Positions 8,514-16,005 of a stretch of DNA of 47,054 nucleotides are shown here, in pieces. The stretch comes from Novosphingobium beihaiense (GTDB lineage Bacteria; Pseudomonadota; Alphaproteobacteria; Sphingomonadales; Sphingomonadaceae). The stretch covers positions 1 through 47,054 of the forward strand of contig NZ_JALHLG010000026.1 of the NCBI RefSeq assembly GCF_022832375.1, in the 5' to 3' direction. Within the stretch, counting starts at the first letter, position 1, and each line of letters opens with the position of its first letter. The notes beneath the pieces were generated by a model that saw only the letters and a program-made list of their open reading frames with translations, was not told the DNA's origin and did no database searches. The translations under genes and the position numbers were made by a program.

Positions 8514-9125
8514 TTAGTGCTCCTTCGGGTTTTCCAGTTGGGCGACGCGGGCACGCAGAGCCTCGATCTCGTCGAGGAGGGGCCGGGTGGCGTGCCGGAC
8601 TTCAGCTTCGGTGAAGCGCGGGGTGATGTGCTGCGGACAGTTCCAGTCGAACCCCGTCACATCGATCAGAAAGGCGCGTTCGGGTTCTGCGGGATAGCCG
8701 GGATCTGTGAAGGCGGCGATTTCGGCGGGATCGTCACTGATGCGCGCGCGGCCGATGAGCTTCAGCCTGCGGCGGTTGGGATAGTCCATCAGCATGAGCG
8801 CGACGCGGCTATCCGCGGTGAGATAGGCCGTGGTGAGATACTGCCGGTTGCCGCTGTAGTCCGCAAAGCCGATGCGGTTCCCGCCTGCATGCCGAAGAAA
8901 ACCGGCGGGGCCGCCCCGGTGCTGGACGTAGGGCCAGCCGCCCTCGGAGATGCTGGCGATGTAAAAGCTGTCTCTGGCGGCGATGAAATCCCGTTCTTTT
9001 CCGGTCAGGATGTCCGCCGGGCCTGCGCCAGCCGCCATGCGTGCATAGGACGAGCGCGACCCTGCCGCTGACTGCAGGGCGCGCGCGCCCGGTCCGATCA
9101 TGGTTTGAAGGTATGTCCGTGCCAT
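8514..9125 (-). CDS. pyridoxamine 5'-phosphate oxidase-like flavin-binding protein
   Basis: 203 residues from the ATG at 9125; the reading frame is open further upstream, but the extra 59 residues are low-complexity and would cross the divergent regulator's promoter. It belongs to the PNPOx-like split-barrel FMN proteins: TGKERDFIAARDSFYIASIS, GGWPYVQHRGGPAGFLRH, IGFADYSGNRQYLTTAYLTADSRVALMLMDY and RRLKLIGRARISDD. The long C-terminal extension with a leucine-rich segment (EIEALRARVAQLE) suggests a dimerising coiled coil. Such proteins reduce flavin-accessible substrates or bind FMN/F420/haem. It heads the minus strand unit with the VOC and DUF1348 genes and is divergent from the LysR gene 76 bp away, which probably controls it. 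Confidence 0.82.
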   Translation of the reverse strand: MARTYLQTMIGPGARALQSAAGSRSSYARMAAGAGPADILTGKERDFIAARDSFYIASISEGGWPYVQHRGGPAGFLRHAGGNRIGFADYSGNRQYLTTAYLTADSRVALMLMDYPNRRRLKLIGRARISDDPAEIAAFTDPGYPAEPERAFLIDVTGFDWNCPQHITPRFTEAEVRHATRPLLDEIEALRARVAQLENPKEH

Positions 9126-9183
9126 GGCCGGGGATGTACCGCACTGCCATGTCTGACATAATCCGTGACAAATGTGCTTCACT

Positions 9184-9200
9184 ATTTCAATATCTGAAAT
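9184..9200. promoter_or_regulatory. LysR-type palindromic box (T-N11-A)
   Basis: ATTTCA (9184-9189), five bases, TGAAAT (9195-9200) is a perfect inverted repeat. It contains the T-N11-A pattern of LysR-type operators (T9186 to A9198). It ends one base before the LysR start codon at 9202 and lies in the 76-bp region shared with the divergent PNPOx-like gene, which is the usual place for an autoregulatory and activator site. Confidence 0.6.
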
Positions 9201-9201
9201 A

Positions 9202-10095
9202 ATGGACCGGTTTGATGCTTTGAGAGCGTTCGTAGCCGTGGCGGACAGCCGCGGATTTGCGGCGGCGGCGCGGGCGTTGGAGATGTCCCCGCCTGCCGTC
9301 ACCCGCGCCGTTGCCGGGTTGGAACGCCACCTCGGCGCTACCTTGTTTCACCGTTCCACGCGTGCCGTATCGCTGACCGACGAAGGGACCGTGCTGCTCG
9401 AACGCGCGCGTCAGATCCTGGCGGAACTGCGCGATGCGGAACATCTCGTGATGGGCGGCCGGTCAACGCCGCGCGGCCAGCTTTACCTCACCGCGCCGGT
9501 CATGTTCGGCCGCCTGCATGTGCTGCCGGTGATTGCCGGGCTGCTGGCGGAGCACGCCGGGCTCAGCGTGCACATGATGCTGATCGACCGCAATGTGCGG
9601 ATCGTGGAGGAAGGTATCGACGTGGCCGTGCGGATCGGGGAACTGGCCGACAGTGCGCTGCGTGTCACGAGAATTGGAACGGTGCACCAGACCATCGTGG
9701 CAAGCCCCGCCTATCTTGCGCAGCACGGGATGCCGCGCATTCCGGACGATCTTGCGGACCATAGCTGCATCATGGGCAGCAGTGTGTGGGCCGGTGCCGC
9801 ATGGCGTTTCGGCGCGAAGGGGGACAAGGCCGTCGAAGTCACACCCCGCCTCACCGTCAATACGCTCGACGCGACCCTGGCCGCGGCCGAGGCGGGGCTC
9901 GGGGTGGCCAACATGCTGAGCTATCAGACGGCCGCATCGCTGGCGGAAGGAAAGCTCGTGCACATATTGGCCGGGCACGCTCCGCCGCCGATGCCTGTGA
10001 ACCTGCTTTATGACCCCGGACGCGCCGCAATACCGGCGGTGCGCCTGTTGATCGAGGCCATGCGGCAGCGGGCCAGCGAAGGCGGCTGGAACTGA
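9202..10095 (+). CDS. LysR family transcriptional regulator
   Basis: 297 residues from the ATG at 9202 (an in-frame upstream ATG at 9172 would run through the palindromic box). The N-terminal winged HTH is canonical: MDRFDALRAFVAVADSRGFA, then ALEMSPPAVTRAVAGLERHL, LFHRSTRAVSLTDEG. The rest is a periplasmic-binding-like effector domain beginning about residue 90 (GQLYLTAPVMFGRLHVLPVI). It belongs to the subgroup often placed next to small oxidoreductase or quinone-related genes. It is divergent from the PNPOx/VOC/DUF1348 unit, whose expression it most likely controls in response to an unknown small molecule. Confidence 0.9.
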   Translation: MDRFDALRAFVAVADSRGFAAAARALEMSPPAVTRAVAGLERHLGATLFHRSTRAVSLTDEGTVLLERARQILAELRDAEHLVMGGRSTPRGQLYLTAPVMFGRLHVLPVIAGLLAEHAGLSVHMMLIDRNVRIVEEGIDVAVRIGELADSALRVTRIGTVHQTIVASPAYLAQHGMPRIPDDLADHSCIMGSSVWAGAAWRFGAKGDKAVEVTPRLTVNTLDATLAAAEAGLGVANMLSYQTAASLAEGKLVHILAGHAPPPMPVNLLYDPGRAAIPAVRLLIEAMRQRASEGGWN

Positions 10096-10194
10096 CCGGG
10101 CCAAGATCCGGCAAGCCATTTTCCTACACGCCCGCGGCCTGTCACACTGCGTGCGGCATCTGTCTTGCCGGGCTCTTTGAAACGTCAATCTCTG

Positions 10195-10225
10195 GAATTT
10201 CATGCCTTTCGGGGGTGTGAAATTC
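10195..10225. repeat. 8-bp inverted repeat downstream of the LysR gene
   Basis: GAATTTCA (10195-10202) and TGAAATTC (10218-10225) are perfect inverted repeats separated by 15 bases. A second small palindrome, GAAGTT-TG-AACTTC, follows at 10287-10300. Both lie in the 269-bp space between the convergent LysR and tadC genes, which holds no gene that I can see. They may serve transcript ends; no T-tract follows. Confidence 0.45.
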
Positions 10226-10311
10226 TGAACGCTGCAAGGCGCTGGAAACTAACGGCAATTTCAAATTCGCCGTGGCCGCTATGGGTGAAGTTTGAACTTC
10301 GCGCCCTGGCG

Positions 10312-10344
10312 CCCCTCCCGGGTATCGATCATAGCGGGGAGGGG
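10312..10344. terminator. hairpin with G10 tract downstream of tadC
   Basis: CCCCTCCC (10312-10319) pairs with GGGAGGGG (10337-10344), loop 17 nt. The right arm runs into ten consecutive G (10341-10350), 14 bp beyond the tadC stop. GCGCC-CT-GGCGC at 10301-10312 is a further small palindrome. Likely the end of the Tad operon transcript; a T-tract is lacking, so intrinsic termination is unproven. Confidence 0.4.
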
Positions 10345-10364
10345 GGGGGGCTCCGGTGCGGGGG

Positions 10365-11378
10365 TTACTTCGGCGGGTGCGGGTCGCCGCCGGAGAACGC
10401 GTCGGAGATCGAGCAGGCCGCCGGGCCGAGAATGACGATGAACAGCACCGGCAGGATGAACAGGATCAGCGGCACGGTCATGATCGCGGGCAGGCGCGCG
10501 GCCTTTTCCTCGGCGCGCATCATGCGCTCGTTGCGGAATTCGGCCGAAAGCACGCGCAGCGCCGATGCGAGCGGAGTGCCGTAGCGTTCGGTCTGGATCA
10601 TGGTGGTGACGACGCCTTTCACCGCGTCGAGATTGACGCGCCAGGCGAGGTTTTCGAAGGCTTGCCGCCGTTCGGTAAGGAACGAGAGTTCGATCGAGGT
10701 GAGCGAGAATTCGTCGCCCAGTTCGGGATAGGCCCGGCCCAGTTCGCGGGCGACGCGCTCGAAAGCGGCATCGACGGTGAGGCCCGCCTCGGCGCAGATC
10801 ACCAGCAGGTCGAGCGCGTCGGGCAGGCCCTTGCGGATCGCGTCCGTGCGCTTGTCGGCCATGTTCTTGATGAAGATGTCCGGGCCTTTGTAGCCCGCGC
10901 CGACCATGACCGCGAAGCCCATGAACTTCTTGAGGCTGCTCCACTCCGGAAAGTAGTCGATCCAGTAGATCACGAAAGCGGCCAGTGTACCGAGCACGAT
11001 CGGCAGGACCAGGCGCGCGAAGACAACCGCAACCGCCCATTCCTTGCTGCGGATGCCCGCTTGCGCCAGCTTCTGCTCGATCTCCTTGATCTGGCTGTCC
11101 TGCAGCATCTTGAACTTGCCGAGGAACTCGCCGATCTTGTCGGTCGTGTCGTTGCGGCGCACCACGCTCTGGCGCTTGCGGGCCGTGGTGACGATCCCGG
11201 CCTTCAACGCTTCGCGGCGCTGGTTGAGCGCTTTGACGCGCTTGGCCATCGGATCGCTGACAGTGATCGCGGCATAGATCGCGGTGATCACGGCAGCCGC
11301 CGCGACCAGAGCAAGCATCGTGGCAACAAAGACGACGTCGAAGCCGAGGAGGGTCGGGCCGGAGGATTGTTCGAGCAT
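10365..11378 (-). CDS. tadC: Tad pilus inner-membrane platform protein TadC
   Basis: 337 residues from the ATG at 11378 (AGGA just upstream). Type II secretion F-domain family. A first membrane segment lies near residues 12-38 (GFDVVFVATMLALVAAAAVI); further segments are VVFARLVLPIVLGTLAAFVI, FMGFAVMVGAGYK and a C-terminal pair ending in VPLILFILPVLFIVILGPAA. The T2SSF core is seen in LPDALDLLVICAEAGLTVDAAFERVARELG and LDAVKGVVTTMIQTERYGTPLASALRVLSAEFR. With TadB it forms the membrane platform on which the motor ATPase acts to assemble or retract Flp pili. It is the last gene of the operon, 20 bp after tadB. Confidence 0.92.
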   Translation of the reverse strand: MLEQSSGPTLLGFDVVFVATMLALVAAAAVITAIYAAITVSDPMAKRVKALNQRREALKAGIVTTARKRQSVVRRNDTTDKIGEFLGKFKMLQDSQIKEIEQKLAQAGIRSKEWAVAVVFARLVLPIVLGTLAAFVIYWIDYFPEWSSLKKFMGFAVMVGAGYKGPDIFIKNMADKRTDAIRKGLPDALDLLVICAEAGLTVDAAFERVARELGRAYPELGDEFSLTSIELSFLTERRQAFENLAWRVNLDAVKGVVTTMIQTERYGTPLASALRVLSAEFRNERMMRAEEKAARLPAIMTVPLILFILPVLFIVILGPAACSISDAFSGGDPHPPK

Positions 11379-11398
11379 GGTTCCTGAGGTTCCCGCGA

Positions 11399-12370
11399 TC
11401 AGATCTCGAAGCTGACCATCTTGGCCATGATGAAGGCGCCGATGCCCATCCAGACCATGCCGCCCAGACCGGCGACGATCAGGCGCTCGTCGATGAAAAA
11501 CTTCCCGATGTAGCCGGGATTGATCCACCAGATCATGCCGAAGACGATGAAGGGCAGGGCGCCCACGATATAGGCGGATGCCTTGGACTCCGAACTCATC
11601 GCCCGGATCTTGAGCTTCATCTGCGCGCGCTTGCGCAGCACGTCGGCGAGGTTGGCCAGCGTTTCGGCCAGGTTGCCGCCGGTCTCACGCTGGATGGCGA
11701 GGGTGATGCAGAAGAAGTTGAATTCAGGCATCGCCAGACGCTCCGCGGTTTCCTGCAGGGCATCGTCCATCGTCTTGCCGATCTTGATGCGTTCGGTGAC
11801 GAGCTTGAATTCCTCGCCGACCGGGCCTGGTACTTCCTGAGCGACGATGGCGAGTGTCTCCGTCACCGGAAGGCCCGAGCGCAGGCCGCGCACGAGCAGT
11901 TCGATGGCATCGGAGAACTTGACGGTGAAGTCGTTGGTGCGCTTCTTGATTAAGTGGCCCACCACCATGTGGGGAATACCCGCTCCGGCGAAAAGACCGA
12001 TGGCCAGCGCCATGAGGATCGCGCCGGATTTGAGGTAGACGATCGCGGCCACGGCTCCGGCCAGGCCCAGCGAGGCGTAGATATATTGCTGCACCGTCCA
12101 GGCCTTGCCGGTGCGGTGCAGGCGCAGGGCCAGCGCATCGATGCGCGAACTGGATCCGCCGGGCGCGTGGGTCCTGGGTTTGCGCGCGGCCACGGCCTTG
12201 CGCATCTGCGCCTCGACGCGGTCCACGGCGCTGTCTGAATGCCGGGAACGGACGGCACGCAGACGGCGCGTCGATTCTTTCTCGGGGGAGGGGCCGGAAA
12301 AGGCCCCCCAGACGAGAGCCAGAACACTCGTCAGGCCTACCGCCACCAGGATCACCGGAAGAATGTTCAT
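11399..12370 (-). CDS. tadB: Tad pilus inner-membrane platform protein TadB
   Basis: 323 residues, ATG start. N-terminal membrane helix (ILPVILVAVGLTSVLALVWG), a basic linker, paired helices (YASLGLAGAVAAIVYL and AILMALAIGLFAGAGI), a cytoplasmic T2SSF domain (FSDAIELLVRGLRSGLPVTETLAIVAQEVPGPVGEEF; GKTMDDALQETAERL; ETGGNLAETLANLADVLRKR) and terminal membrane helices. TadB pairs with TadC as the platform of the Flp pilus machine. In most Tad loci that I know, the motor ATPase gene precedes tadB; here only 64 bp containing a hairpin separate tadB from cpaE. Confidence 0.92.
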   Translation of the reverse strand: MNILPVILVAVGLTSVLALVWGAFSGPSPEKESTRRLRAVRSRHSDSAVDRVEAQMRKAVAARKPRTHAPGGSSSRIDALALRLHRTGKAWTVQQYIYASLGLAGAVAAIVYLKSGAILMALAIGLFAGAGIPHMVVGHLIKKRTNDFTVKFSDAIELLVRGLRSGLPVTETLAIVAQEVPGPVGEEFKLVTERIKIGKTMDDALQETAERLAMPEFNFFCITLAIQRETGGNLAETLANLADVLRKRAQMKLKIRAMSSESKASAYIVGALPFIVFGMIWWINPGYIGKFFIDERLIVAGLGGMVWMGIGAFIMAKMVSFEI

Positions 12371-12407
12371 CTGCCTGTCGTGCCTTTACGCCCTTGCGGG
12401 ACGGCGT

Positions 12408-12429
12408 TGCACCGGATCGCGCCGGTGCA
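12408..12429 (-). other. intercistronic hairpin between cpaE and tadB
   Basis: TGCACCGG (12408-12415) and CCGGTGCA (12422-12429) form a perfect 8-bp stem with a 6-nt loop in the 64-bp gap where cpaF/tadA would normally lie. No T-tract follows on the minus strand. It may be a transcript-processing or stability element, or a relic of the event that separated the ATPase gene. Confidence 0.5.
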
Positions 12430-12434
12430 GGCCG

Positions 12435-13697
12435 TTATTCCGCTGTTTCCGCTTTCTTTGCCTTGGGAATCATGGACTTGATGTCCAGCTTGCTCAGCAG
12501 CGATTTCTTGGCGGAGGGGCTTTCGCCGCTCCGGTCGATAATCTGGTCCGACAGCTCGCGGATCACGGCGGAGGCCTTGCTCGAACGATTGGCGTCGGCG
12601 AAAGTCTGGCCCAGCTTCGCCGCCATCGAAGCGCTCTTCATGTCGTAGGGGACTGAAAGCTGGATCTTGCTTTCGATCGAGGCCTCGAAATCGGTCTTAC
12701 TGATTTCGGCCAGGTTGGGCTGAACCTTGTTGGCCACCACGATCACCCGCGCATGCGGCGCGTTGACCTTGAGCCAGGAGAGCAGGCGGATGGAATCGCG
12801 TGCCGAAGCCAGGGTCATTTCCACGACCAGCACAACCACGTTCACACTGGCGATGATCTGCGGGAAGTTGATCAGCATGTTGCGCGGCATGTCCAGAACG
12901 GACATTTCGAATGCCTGGCGGAACTCTTCCTCCAGCTGGATAAAGGCGGAGCCGTCAGTCATCAGCGGCGTACTGATCGGCGCTTCGGCCGAGAGGATCG
13001 TCAGATTGTCATTCGCGCGGATCATGGCGCGTTCGATGAACAGGCCGTCGATGCGGCTGGGGTTCTCGATCGCATCGGTCAGGCCGCGGCCCGGTTCGAG
13101 ATCGAGGCACAGCGCGCCGGTGCCGAAGTGGATATCGAGATCGAGCAGCGCGGTCGGCAGCTTGTTGTCGGCACTGAAAAGCCATGCAAGCGAAGTGGCG
13201 ATCGTGGAGGCACCGGCACCGCCGCGGGTGCCGATCACGGCCGTGCAGATATGCTCCTTGCCCTCGCCAGTTTCATGCGCCTTGGGCGCGGAAAACACCG
13301 CCTGAGCCTGTGCCAGCGCATCACGCAGCGGCGCGGGCGAAAGCGGCTTGAGCAGGTAGTCGTGAATGCCGCTGGCGATGAGGTCGCGGTAGAGGCGCAC
13401 ATCGTTGACTTGGCCCACCGCGATCACCACCGTGCCGGGTTCGCAGACTTCCGCCAGGGCATTGATATCGTTGAGCGGATCGCCGCTTTCCGACAGGTCT
13501 ACCAGCAGGATGTTCGGCGAAGCGGTGATGGAGAGTGACTGCACGGCATTGCGCAGGCCGCCCTTGTTGCACTTTTCGGGCTGCCAGCCCATTTCCATTA
13601 CCACTGGACGCAGAACGTCGAGCGAGGCCTCGTCGCAAAGGTAGGCGGCGAACTGGTCGCGTCCATTGGGACTGCCGGATTTCCAGGGTGCGTTCAT
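12435..13697 (-). CDS. cpaE: Tad pilus localisation ATPase-like protein CpaE/TadZ
   Basis: 420 residues, ATG start. Residues about 18-135 resemble a receiver-like domain (NILLVDLSESGDPLNDI; YRDLIASGIHDYLLKPLS). About 150-390 is a ParA/MinD fold: VIGTRGGAGASTIATSLAWL, ALLDLDIHFG, SVLDMPRN and VIVVANKVQP. The P-loop lacks the usual lysines (GGAGAST), as expected for CpaE/TadZ proteins, which are thought to bind nucleotide weakly and to act in polar placement of the pilus machine. The C-terminus is lysine-rich. It lies 3 bp after cpaD. The next gene is tadB, not cpaF. Confidence 0.92.
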   Translation of the reverse strand: MNAPWKSGSPNGRDQFAAYLCDEASLDVLRPVVMEMGWQPEKCNKGGLRNAVQSLSITASPNILLVDLSESGDPLNDINALAEVCEPGTVVIAVGQVNDVRLYRDLIASGIHDYLLKPLSPAPLRDALAQAQAVFSAPKAHETGEGKEHICTAVIGTRGGAGASTIATSLAWLFSADNKLPTALLDLDIHFGTGALCLDLEPGRGLTDAIENPSRIDGLFIERAMIRANDNLTILSAEAPISTPLMTDGSAFIQLEEEFRQAFEMSVLDMPRNMLINFPQIIASVNVVVLVVEMTLASARDSIRLLSWLKVNAPHARVIVVANKVQPNLAEISKTDFEASIESKIQLSVPYDMKSASMAAKLGQTFADANRSSKASAVIRELSDQIIDRSGESPSAKKSLLSKLDIKSMIPKAKKAETAE

Positions 13698-13700
13698 GGC

Positions 13701-14360
13701 TTAGTTGCTCTTGCTGCCGACTTTGGAGACGGTGTTGCCGTTGCCGGTGGGGCTGGCTGCGCGGTAGGCGTCGATAGCCTTGTTCGAACTCATCGAGACC
13801 GTGGTTCCGGTGGAATCGGCCCCGCGCAGCAGGTCTTCCGGATTGGCGACCATCGCGGCGAGATTGCTGTTGGTGGCACAGCCGTAGTTGCTGGACAGGC
13901 CGTTGTTCGGATTGAAATCGGTTTTGACGGACCAGTCCGGGCAGCCGGGCACGCTGGCCTTGCTGCGCACGATCACCACCCGGGCCGTGCCGGGCGTGAC
14001 ATAGCCTGCCGTCTGCGGCGCGCCGTCGCTGACCAAGATGCCGTAGCGTGAGGCCACGGCCCCGATGGCACTCTGCGCGGCACCGTTGCCGTTCGGATCG
14101 TCGATGTAGACCTTGTCACCGTATTTCAGGCCCATGGCATCGAACCAGCCGGCAAGGCGGCTCTGTTCGCCGTAGGCAAGGCCCGAGCCGCCGGTGGTGA
14201 GATCCAGCGTGTAGTTGACTTTCTCGACCACTGGCTGGTGCTCGGAATACATCGAACGGTTGGTGGGAATGCCGGCGCATCCCGCCAGCACAAGCCCCAG
14301 CGAGAGAGCGAGTGCGGCACCGCCGGAACGGAAGGCGCGGGCCGGTTTCGAAGAACGCAT
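13701..14360 (-). CDS. cpaD: Tad pilus lipoprotein CpaD
   Basis: 219 residues from the ATG at 14360, which has AAAGG at proper distance; an in-frame GTG at 14378 overlaps the cpaC stop and would add six residues. A lipoprotein signal is clear: a basic start, then ALALSLGLVLAGC with the lipobox cysteine. The mature part has the CpaD pattern, including RLAGWFDAMGLKYGDKVYID, GTARVVIVRSKASVPGCPDW, and NNGLSSNYGCATNSNLAAMVANPEDLLRG. CpaD is an outer-membrane-associated periplasmic lipoprotein that supports the CpaC secretin. Two further cysteines (GCPDW, YGCAT) may form a disulfide. Confidence 0.9.
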   Translation of the reverse strand: MRSSKPARAFRSGGAALALSLGLVLAGCAGIPTNRSMYSEHQPVVEKVNYTLDLTTGGSGLAYGEQSRLAGWFDAMGLKYGDKVYIDDPNGNGAAQSAIGAVASRYGILVSDGAPQTAGYVTPGTARVVIVRSKASVPGCPDWSVKTDFNPNNGLSSNYGCATNSNLAAMVANPEDLLRGADSTGTTVSMSSNKAIDAYRAASPTGNGNTVSKVGSKSN

Positions 14361-14374
14361 GATGTTCACCTTTC

Positions 14375-15949
14375 TCACTTCAGGCTGAAGCCGGGCTTGG
14401 CGCTGCCGCCGGATGCGGTGCGTTTGACTTTCTTGTCCTGCGGGCCCTTCAGGGGCAGATCGGCTACGCCGATGCCGGGATTGCCGCCGGACGACGGAGC
14501 CTGCGTGGGTTCTGGCCGTTTGGCGCCGCTGGCTCCGTCGCTATCCATGTTGCCGAGCAGGCGTTGCAGCTCGTTGGGCGAGTTGAAGCCGTCGGTGGGC
14601 AGCGTGATCTGTGAGGAATTGACGGGATTGACGAGATAGGGCGTGACGACGATCACCAGTTCCGTCTCGCCGCGGCGGTAGCTGGTCGAACGGAACAGCG
14701 AGCCCAGGATCGGCAGATCGCCCGCGCCGGGCATCTTCTGGATCGTGTTGGACGTATTGTTGCTGAGCAGCCCTGCGATCATGAAGCTCTGGCCCGAGCC
14801 GAGTTCGATCGTCGTTTCCGTGCGGCGCACGGTCAGTGCGGGCACTTCATAGCCATTGAGATTAACGGCCCCCTGGCTGGAAAGTTCGGAGACTTCCGGG
14901 CGCACACGCATCGAGATGCGGCCGTTCGCCAGAACCGTGGGCGTGTAGGAGAGGCTGACACCGTACTTCTTGTATTCGACCGAGGTCGAACCGAGGCCCT
15001 GGCTGATCGGAATGGGATATTCGCCGCCCGCGAGGAAATCGGCGGTTTCACCTGACAGGGTGGTGAGGTTGGGCTGGGCAAGGGTGGAAACGAGGCCCAC
15101 AGTTTCGCCTGCATTGAGCGCGCCGAGAATGTCTAGGCCAAACAGATGTCCTGCCATGCCCAGCGTCGTGCCGGTGCCGGCCTGGGCTACACTGGTGCCG
15201 GGCACCTGCGTCGGCTGGCCCGTAACCGGATCGATTATGTACTGCGAGGGAGTATTGCCGACGCCCAACACGCGCCCGGGCGCGAAGACGCCGCCTGATC
15301 CAATGGACGTTCCCTGGCCGATGCCGAACTTGAAGCCGCTGGAGTTGTCGATTGTGGTCAGATTCGAACTCAGATTCTTGATCAGAGAACGGCTGACTTC
15401 GGCAATGCGGACCTGCAGGTTTACCTGCAGCGGCGTTGCCATGCGCAGGCGGCTGATGACATTCGCTTCCTTGCCGACATAGGCCTGTACGAGCCGTTCG
15501 GCTTCCGAGGCGTCTTCCGGCGTCTTGACCGTGCCCGTCAGCAGGAAGGTGTTGGTGCCCATCGTCGAAACGCCGATCTTGGCCTCGGGCATGGCGAGAC
15601 GCAGCATCGCATCGACACTGTCGATGTTGGAGCCGACGCGGATCGTGCCGGACCAGATGACCTTGCCTGCACCGTTGCTGGCATAAACGGACGTGGTGCC
15701 GCCCGCCTTGCCGAAGACGTAGAACTGGCTGCGCGACTTGACCTGCACGTCCGCGACCTGGTCGTTGGACACGAACACGTCGGTCATCGCGCCGGGAATG
15801 TTGATCAGCTGGCCATTGCCGATCGACAGATCGATGCTCTGGGCCGGGCGAACTACCGACTGGGCCGTGACTGGCGCGGAAACCGTTACGGTCAGTGGCG
15901 CAAGGGCGCAGGCCGTGGCCAGTACGGACTTGATAAGGCGCGGTTTCAT
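14375..15949 (-). CDS. cpaC: Tad pilus secretin CpaC (RcpA type)
   Basis: 524 residues from the ATG at 15949, which begins a normal signal peptide (KPRLIKSVLATACALAPLTV through VTAQS). An upstream in-frame GTG/ATG at 16009/16006 overlaps the cpaB stop and would add 20 residues before the signal. The N-domain (SIDLSIGNGQLINIPGAMTDVFVSNDQVADV) is followed by a BON-like part and the secretin domain (LSGETADFLAGGEYPIPISQ; GVSLSYTPTVLANGRISMRVRPEVSEL; GDLPILGSLFRSTSYRRGETELVIVVTPYLV). It forms the outer-membrane ring through which Flp pili exit. The C-terminal 90 residues are proline-rich and disordered. Confidence 0.93.
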   Translation of the reverse strand: MKPRLIKSVLATACALAPLTVTVSAPVTAQSVVRPAQSIDLSIGNGQLINIPGAMTDVFVSNDQVADVQVKSRSQFYVFGKAGGTTSVYASNGAGKVIWSGTIRVGSNIDSVDAMLRLAMPEAKIGVSTMGTNTFLLTGTVKTPEDASEAERLVQAYVGKEANVISRLRMATPLQVNLQVRIAEVSRSLIKNLSSNLTTIDNSSGFKFGIGQGTSIGSGGVFAPGRVLGVGNTPSQYIIDPVTGQPTQVPGTSVAQAGTGTTLGMAGHLFGLDILGALNAGETVGLVSTLAQPNLTTLSGETADFLAGGEYPIPISQGLGSTSVEYKKYGVSLSYTPTVLANGRISMRVRPEVSELSSQGAVNLNGYEVPALTVRRTETTIELGSGQSFMIAGLLSNNTSNTIQKMPGAGDLPILGSLFRSTSYRRGETELVIVVTPYLVNPVNSSQITLPTDGFNSPNELQRLLGNMDSDGASGAKRPEPTQAPSSGGNPGIGVADLPLKGPQDKKVKRTASGGSAKPGFSLK

Positions 15950-16005
15950 GGATGAGCCCTCAAAGGCGTTGCAACGGGCGAAGGAGACAGGCTTGGTGCG
16001 GGCCA

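Noticed and set aside
7794..9071. 425-residue open frame antisense to the DUF1348, VOC and PNPOx genes
   Set aside because: The minus strand proteins have intact family motifs; the opposite frame has none.
10341..10350. G10 tract as a phase-variation switch for tadC
   Set aside because: The tract is downstream of the stop codon and not in the reading frame or the promoter.
12435..13697. CpaE as the missing pilus motor
   Set aside because: It is a ParA/MinD-type protein with a P-loop lacking lysine, not a secretion ATPase of the CpaF/VirB11 type.
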